A stretch of 12,186 nt of DNA from Flavisolibacter sp. (lineage in GTDB: Bacteria > Bacteroidota > Bacteroidia > Chitinophagales > Chitinophagaceae), in contig JAICTW010000016.1 in assembly GCA_025936195.1 (NCBI GenBank), forward strand, positions 1 to 12,186, written 5' to 3'. The position numbers were made by a program, and so were the translations under genes. Below are positions 7,834 to 12,186 of this stretch, in pieces. Numbering within the stretch: position 1 is the first letter of the stretch; the number at the start of each line of letters is the position of its first letter. The notes under the pieces were generated by a model, which was given only the letters and a program-made list of their open reading frames with translations, was not told the DNA's origin and ran no database searches.

Positions 7834-8976
7834 ATGAATAAAAACACGATCTACAGAATTTTTTACCTGGCTGCAGCCGCTCTTCTCGTCGCCTGGATTT
7901 TTCTAACCGCCAGGCATTTGAATGAATTGGGTGGTTGGCTTTTGATGTTGTTTTTCTTTTCTCTTGCTATTGCATTCAGGGGAAACCAGTTTCTCAAGGG
8001 TCTTTCCTATACTGTAATGATTATTGGCGTGGTGAGCTTTGCCATGTATTACCCGCGGCATTTTGTAATCATTGGCAGCTTTAAACTTTCTGTACTCATT
8101 ATTCCTTTGCTCCAGATCATCATGTTCGGCATGGGGACCGAATTGAGCTTAAAAGATTTTGCCAACGTAGTGCGTATGCCCAAGGGAATTATCGTGGGTG
8201 TTGTTTTTCATTATTTGATCATGCCCTTAGTTGGTTTTACCATCGCCAGCATGTTTCACTTCCCCAGTGAAATTGCAGCAGGAATCATCCTGGTGGGTTG
8301 TTGCCCAAGTGGTTTGGCATCCAACGTGATGGCTTATCTCGCCAGAGCCAATCTTGCACTCTCTGTTTCTGTAACGACCGTTTCAACCTTGTTAGCTCCC
8401 TTCTTAACGCCCCTGCTTTTGCAGTGGTTGGGCGGAAGTTTCGTGCAGATAGATTTTTGGGCAATGGTTTGGGACATTACAAAAATCGTCATCATTCCTA
8501 TTATAGCTGGACTGGCTTTTCACTACCTGATGCGGGGAAGATTCAGCTGGCTTGATAAAGTGATGCCCGTGATTTCAATGGCCGGCATTGCGCTGATACT
8601 CGCCATTATGGTGGCTGCAGGAAGAGACAATCTTTTGGAAGTGGGCGCCTTGTTACTTGTGGCAACTTTACTCCACAACGTTGCCGGATTTTTCCTCGGT
8701 TACTGGTCTGCACGGCTCTTGCGATTCAACGAAAGAGACGCCCGGACGATTTCTCTTGAAGTGGGAATGCAAAACGCAGGATTGGCTACGGGCCTTGCAT
8801 TGACGATGGGTAAAATTGCCACCGCGGGATTGGCGCCAGCCATCTTCGGACCCGTGATGAATGTAAATGGATCTTGTCTGGCCAGCTGGTGGCATAATCA
8901 CCTGACCAAAGAAGAAGGTTCTGAAAAGGAATTGAATGCTGAACAAATGGAAGTTATGAAGGCAAATGCTATTTAA
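7834..8976 (+). CDS. Bile acid:sodium symporter (BASS) family transporter, probable organic-acid importer
   Basis: This 380-residue inner-membrane protein has about ten hydrophobic helices and BASS-family motifs: 'MFGMGTELSLKDF' (97-109), 'GCCPSGLASNVMAYLA' (155-170) and 'EVGMQNAGLATGLA' (309-322). Ser163, Asn164, Ser177, Thr181 and Glu309 to Gln313 match the sodium-binding residues recalled for the Neisseria ASBT structure (S114, N115, S128, T132, E260, Q264) with identical spacing. The position matching Gln77 is His126 in 'FHYLIMP'. The N-terminus is some 49 residues longer than that homologue and holds an additional hydrophobic helix or two. Despite the family name, bacterial and plant members move pyruvate, ketopantoate and similar 2-oxo acids, so a 2-oxo or sugar acid is likelier here than bile acid. 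It sits between kinase and aldolase genes, with gaps of 25 and 31 bases. The tail after 355 is charged and cytoplasmic-looking. Confidence 0.92.
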   Translation: MNKNTIYRIFYLAAAALLVAWIFLTARHLNELGGWLLMLFFFSLAIAFRGNQFLKGLSYTVMIIGVVSFAMYYPRHFVIIGSFKLSVLIIPLLQIIMFGMGTELSLKDFANVVRMPKGIIVGVVFHYLIMPLVGFTIASMFHFPSEIAAGIILVGCCPSGLASNVMAYLARANLALSVSVTTVSTLLAPFLTPLLLQWLGGSFVQIDFWAMVWDITKIVIIPIIAGLAFHYLMRGRFSWLDKVMPVISMAGIALILAIMVAAGRDNLLEVGALLLVATLLHNVAGFFLGYWSARLLRFNERDARTISLEVGMQNAGLATGLALTMGKIATAGLAPAIFGPVMNVNGSCLASWWHNHLTKEEGSEKELNAEQMEVMKANAI

Positions 8977-9007
8977 AAATTGTTTGTTCTTAAAAAAATA
9001 AATTGTT

Positions 9008-9964
9008 ATGACCAAAATCAGATGCTTTTTGTTGCTCTTTTCACTTGCGGTACTGGTGAGCCAACTGGCTGCACAATCGGTACAGATATCAAAAGATGAA
9101 CTCATTGCTTTGACTTCAGAATGGAAAGGCGAACGTTTTGCTGACGGGCGTCCGAAAGTGCCCGATGATATTATCCGTAGAATGAAACAGGTAAGCGTGG
9201 AAGAAGCATGGGCTGTATTAACCAATGCCGGCTACCGGTACCAGGTAGCCGAAAACTGGGAGGTAATCAATCCCGACAGTGTATTGGTAGGACGTGCCGT
9301 AACTGCAACCTTTATGCCTGGCCGCCCCGATGTTTGGAAGGCTATTGATTCGTTTGGGAAAAAAGAAGGCAGAAGGGGTCAGAACGTTTGGGCAGTGGAA
9401 ATGCTGCAAAAAGGAGATGTCTACGTCGCCGATCAATTTGGTGCAAAAAGAAACGGACCAACCATCGGCGACAATGTAGGGAATGCCATTTATGCACGAA
9501 CTGGAAATGGGATTGTATATGACGGTGCTTTGAGAGACCTGGAAGGCCTGAAGGAAATCGGAGGCTTCACTTCATTTTATACCAGTTATGATCCATCTTA
9601 TCACAATCCGGGTTTTGGCTCAAACAGGGATTTGACCACCATGATCGTAGGTATCAATCATCCTACCCGCATTCGTACTGTCACCGTTATGCCGGGAGAC
9701 GTGGTGCTGGGCAAAATGGGCGTGGTTGTTTTTATTCCTCCCCAGTTAGCAGAAAAAGTGGTGATTACATCAGAAATTGTTCGGTTGAGAGATATGTTCG
9801 GTCACCAGCGATTGAGAGAAGGCAAATACACAGCCGGGCAAATTGATGCACGCTGGACAGACGAAATTGAAAAGGATTTTTCCAAATGGCTGAATGATCA
9901 TATTAATGAATTGCCGGTTCCAAAAGAAACCATTCAGAATTTTCTGAAAGACAGAACATGGTAA
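9008..9964 (+). CDS. Secreted RraA-like aldolase/lyase family protein
   Basis: This 318-residue protein carries the RraA-like fold used by 4-hydroxy-4-methyl-2-oxoglutarate/oxaloacetate-type class II aldolases, and is often misnamed dimethylmenaquinone methyltransferase. Core motifs are 'GDNVGNAIYARTGNGIVYDG' (154-173) and 'ALRDLEGL' (174-181). Arg176-Asp177 is the catalytic and metal-binding pair known in characterised aldolases, so lyase activity is plausible. Then comes 'VMPGDVVLGKMGVVVFIP' (227-244), which lacks the Asp of the usual 'GDxxGV'. Residues 1-22 form a Sec signal peptide ending 'QLAA|Q', so it should act in the periplasm. It is longer than simple RraA proteins (about 160 residues), with an N-terminal lead (23-55), an insert near 187-210 and a charged C-terminal tail from about 258. 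It lies 31 bases after the transporter and 49 before the dehydratase. It is proposed to split the 2-keto-3-deoxy acid made by that enzyme; the substrate is inferred. Confidence 0.87.
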   Translation: MTKIRCFLLLFSLAVLVSQLAAQSVQISKDELIALTSEWKGERFADGRPKVPDDIIRRMKQVSVEEAWAVLTNAGYRYQVAENWEVINPDSVLVGRAVTATFMPGRPDVWKAIDSFGKKEGRRGQNVWAVEMLQKGDVYVADQFGAKRNGPTIGDNVGNAIYARTGNGIVYDGALRDLEGLKEIGGFTSFYTSYDPSYHNPGFGSNRDLTTMIVGINHPTRIRTVTVMPGDVVLGKMGVVVFIPPQLAEKVVITSEIVRLRDMFGHQRLREGKYTAGQIDARWTDEIEKDFSKWLNDHINELPVPKETIQNFLKDRTW

Positions 9965-10013
9965 AACTCAAGACCCAAAATGAAACTATCCTTCACTACT
10001 AATACAAGATTTT

Positions 10014-11291
10014 ATGTCAACATCAAGAAGATCATTTATGACCAAGGCTGCTATTGCAGCAGCATTAACACCGTTTGCTACTTTTTCCAAAACTTTTGGA
10101 CAAGGGCTTTCCACTGCAATGGAAAGAACTCCCAAAATGTCTGCACCTTCTGATTTAAAAATTACCGATGTTAAGTGTGCCTACTCTGGTGGAGGACTGT
10201 TTGTAAAGATTTATACCAACCAGGATATTGTCGGCGAGGGCGAAGCGGTAGATGCTATTGGCGGGACCTATTACCTGGTTCAACGCCTCGGCAACCAGTT
10301 AAAAGGAAGAAGCCCTTTGTCTCCTAACGCTATTTTCGAACAGTTCCGCAAGGGAGCCTTTTTCGGAGGCGCCCAGTCGGGCATGTATGTGGCGGTTTTA
10401 AGTGCTTTTGATGCGGCTTTGTGGGACCTGTGCGGAAAGGCGTTGGGCGTGCCTGTCTACCAGCTGTTAGGTGGCAAGTTTCGCGATAAAGTAAGAGTGT
10501 ATTGCGACACCGAATTATACACGGTTCGCAATCCAGTTCCTGAAGATTATGCCAAAGCAGCCAGGGGAGCGGTCGACAGAGGATACACGGCTGTGAAGTT
10601 TGACATCGATGAAGCGAACGATCCTAATAAATACGACCGGTGGAACTGGACGGCAAGCAACGCTGAAATAGAAAGGATGTATAATTCCATTGCAGCCGTT
10701 CGAAAAGAAGTTGGTCCGCACATTGATATTTGTGTGGACATGCATGGACGCTATGATGCACCCACCGGCAGGAAAGTTGCGAAAGTGATGGAGCCTTTAA
10801 ATTTGATGTGGCTGGAAGAACCTGTGCCTGCAGATAATGTTGATGTGTATAAAACGATCACGCAGGAAACAAGCACTCCAATTTGCGGCGGAGAGAATTT
10901 TTATCTGACCTATGGATACACGCGTTTATTGTCTGAATCAGCCATTGATATCATCATGCCCGATCTTCAAAAATGTGGTGGCCTTGGCGAAGGACAGCGA
11001 ATAGCGGCTCTTGCCAATGCTTATTACACGCCGTTTTCACCGCACATGGTGGGCTCGTATCTCGGAGCCATGGCAACCGCCCACGTTTGCGCAGCCGTAC
11101 CCAATTTCCATATTCTCGAATGGCAGACACTGAGCGATACTCAACCAAAATGGAAAGAGATTGTCAAATACGATAAGCCCTTTATTGAAAAAGGATTCCT
11201 GGTGGTATCCGACAAGCCCGGAATCGGAGTAGAGATCAATGACGAAGGCCTAAAGAAATATGCCACTCCGGGAGTGCCTTTCTTTGCTTAA
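10014..11291 (+). CDS. Tat-exported enolase-superfamily acid-sugar dehydratase (galactonate-dehydratase-like)
   Basis: This 425-residue protein is a mandelate-racemase-group member of the enolase superfamily. Metal ligands are Asp242 ('VDMHG'), Glu268 ('WLEEP') and Glu294 ('GGEN'). The base is the His344/Asp317 dyad ('FSPHMV', 'MPDLQKCGG'), and His244, two residues after the first ligand, can be the general acid. Spacing of these six residues equals that recalled for E. coli D-galactonate dehydratase (D183, H185, E209, E235, D258, H285), so it probably removes water from an aldonate to give a 2-keto-3-deoxy acid. Asp242-x-His244 distinguishes it from mandelate racemase itself. Residues 1-30 are a twin-arginine signal: 'TSRRSFM', a hydrophobic stretch and a small-residue region, so the folded, metal-loaded enzyme is exported. 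Export is unusual for this reaction. It follows the secreted aldolase gene and precedes the semialdehyde dehydrogenase gene. Family and chemistry are clear; the epimer acted on is not. Confidence 0.92.
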   Translation: MSTSRRSFMTKAAIAAALTPFATFSKTFGQGLSTAMERTPKMSAPSDLKITDVKCAYSGGGLFVKIYTNQDIVGEGEAVDAIGGTYYLVQRLGNQLKGRSPLSPNAIFEQFRKGAFFGGAQSGMYVAVLSAFDAALWDLCGKALGVPVYQLLGGKFRDKVRVYCDTELYTVRNPVPEDYAKAARGAVDRGYTAVKFDIDEANDPNKYDRWNWTASNAEIERMYNSIAAVRKEVGPHIDICVDMHGRYDAPTGRKVAKVMEPLNLMWLEEPVPADNVDVYKTITQETSTPICGGENFYLTYGYTRLLSESAIDIIMPDLQKCGGLGEGQRIAALANAYYTPFSPHMVGSYLGAMATAHVCAAVPNFHILEWQTLSDTQPKWKEIVKYDKPFIEKGFLVVSDKPGIGVEINDEGLKKYATPGVPFFA

Positions 11292-11376
11292 AAATTTCGG
11301 AGGGATTAAGTTTTTCATTGCACATGGAATTATAAACGTCATTGCGAAAATTATTATTCATTTTTAAATTTTTCGA

Positions 11377-12186
11377 ATGTATAAAGACACGGCTATTGAA
11401 GAAATAGATGAAATCCAACAAAACGCATGGGCGGCATTTCTCCGGTACAGAAAACTATCACTCAGGCAAAGAGCTGAATACATGAGAGCTATTGCCCGGT
11501 TATTGGAAAACAGTGGTGATGAATTGATACAAACCGCCATGCGGGAAACCCATTTGCCGGAAGCAAGATTAAAAGGTGAAAGAGGACGAACGGTATTCCA
11601 ATTAAACAGTTATGCCGAAGCCTGCGAGAGAGGAAATTGGTTAGACGTAAGAATTGATACAGCCCTGCCCGACAAAAATCCGCCAAAGCCCGACATTCGA
11701 AAAACAATGATTCCGTTGGGTCCCGTGGTGGTATTTGGTTCCAGTAATTTCCCGTTTGCATTTTCAACTGCAGGCGGTGATACCGCTTCTGCATTTGCTG
11801 CAGGTTGTCCTGTAATTGTAAAAGCGCATCCTGCACATGCGGAGACTTCAACCAGGGTTGCAGAATTGATTTTAAAAGCCGCTGAAGATTGTAAAATGCC
11901 AAAGGGAATTTTTGCCCATGTTTACGGCGCTTCGTTCGAAGTAGGGGAAGCGCTTGTAAAACATCCCCTGACAAAAGCTGTAGGTTTTACGGGTTCTTAT
12001 CTTGGGGGTCGGCAATTATTTGATTGGGGCAATCAAAGAAAAGAACCCATTCCAGTTTTTGCTGAAATGGGAAGCATCAATCCCATGTTTTTGTTTCCTG
12101 AAAAATTAAAAGCATCGCCGGTTGATCTTGCAAAGACATTTGTCGCTTCTCTTACCCTGGGTGTTGGCCAGTTTTGTACCAACCCG
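11377..12186 (+). CDS. Alpha-ketoglutaric-semialdehyde (2,5-dioxovalerate) dehydrogenase, N-terminal part (cut by window edge)
   Basis: An open frame of 270 codons runs from an ATG at 11377 to the window end with no stop. A TAA four codons upstream of the ATG fixes this as the earliest start. It is an NAD(P)-dependent aldehyde dehydrogenase of the 2,5-dioxovalerate type, recognised by 'GSSNFPFAFSTAGGDTASAF' (121-140), 'CPVIVKAHPAHAETS' (144-158), 'FTGSYLGGRQLFD' (204-216), 'EPIPVFAEMGSINPMF' (223-238) and 'GVGQFCTNP' (262-270). Asn124, Glu230 and Cys267 are the catalytic residues; Lys149 is in the cofactor site. The family oxidises 2-oxoglutarate semialdehyde to 2-oxoglutarate, the last step of non-phosphorylating pentose, aldarate and hydroxyproline routes. 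No signal peptide is seen, so it is cytoplasmic. The 85-base gap after the dehydratase gene is AT-rich, with no clear terminator or promoter. Confidence 0.93.
   Translation, partial: MYKDTAIEEIDEIQQNAWAAFLRYRKLSLRQRAEYMRAIARLLENSGDELIQTAMRETHLPEARLKGERGRTVFQLNSYAEACERGNWLDVRIDTALPDKNPPKPDIRKTMIPLGPVVVFGSSNFPFAFSTAGGDTASAFAAGCPVIVKAHPAHAETSTRVAELILKAAEDCKMPKGIFAHVYGASFEVGEALVKHPLTKAVGFTGSYLGGRQLFDWGNQRKEPIPVFAEMGSINPMFLFPEKLKASPVDLAKTFVASLTLGVGQFCTNP

Noticed and set aside
8668..9225. 185-codon open frame on the minus strand
   Set aside because: It lies opposite the 3' end of the transporter gene and the start of the aldolase gene, both well supported. Its translation has no recognisable domain, so it is a shadow frame.
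9230..9250. Palindrome GGCTACC / GGTAGCC with a 7-base loop inside the aldolase gene
   Set aside because: It encodes ordinary residues of the protein, no function is suggested by its position, and a 7-base stem can occur by chance in 12 kb.
11292..11376. Possible promoter or terminator between the dehydratase and dehydrogenase genes
   Set aside because: Only AT-rich sequence and a duplicated TCATTGC were seen. There is no stable stem with a U-tract, and no TAnnTTTG box with a -33 partner at a sensible distance.
11489..11974. 161-codon open frame on the minus strand
   Set aside because: It is antisense to the aldehyde dehydrogenase, whose plus-strand frame carries all the catalytic motifs.

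Overview
The window looks like chromosomal DNA of a Bacteroidota bacterium, most likely a member of the Chitinophagaceae or a close relative. The evidence is a SusC/SusD outer-membrane pair (SusC with a carboxypeptidase-D-like N-terminal domain and a 'TALGIKKESKKLGYA' motif, SusD with a lipoprotein signal), start codons without clear Shine-Dalgarno sequences, and a promoter-like TAnnTTTG box. It is a dense sugar-acid utilisation locus with two divergent arms. No mobile element, RNA gene or CRISPR array was seen.

Left arm (minus strand, read right to left): susC (5187 to 1978), susD (1960 to 404), a 193-base gap, then the first 70 codons of an IlvD/Edd-family sugar-acid dehydratase that runs off the left edge. 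The gap holds two nested stem-loops that look like the susCD transcript end (283-353), followed by a palindrome that encloses a TACCTTTG -7-like box just ahead of the dehydratase (251-278).

Right arm (plus strand): an AraC-family regulator (5379-6269), an FGGY gluconokinase-like kinase (6282-7808), a bile acid:sodium symporter (BASS) family transporter (7834-8976), a secreted RraA-like aldolase (9008-9964), a twin-arginine-exported enolase-superfamily acid-sugar dehydratase (10014-11291), and the first 270 codons of an alpha-ketoglutaric-semialdehyde dehydrogenase that runs off the right edge. Gaps are 12 to 85 bases with no convincing terminator, so this is probably one operon with its regulator first.

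Inferred joint function: SusCD brings a sugar-acid-containing oligosaccharide or a free aldonate/aldarate across the outer membrane. The signal peptides suggest that one dehydratase and the aldolase-like protein work in the periplasm. The BASS transporter could then import the resulting 2-oxo acid. The cytoplasmic IlvD/Edd dehydratase, the FGGY kinase and the semialdehyde dehydrogenase provide a parallel route feeding 2-oxoglutarate or a phosphorylated aldonate into central metabolism. The enzyme families are clear from active-site motifs. The actual substrate cannot be read from the sequence. The most interesting point is the possible periplasmic dehydratase, aldolase and 2-oxo-acid importer module.
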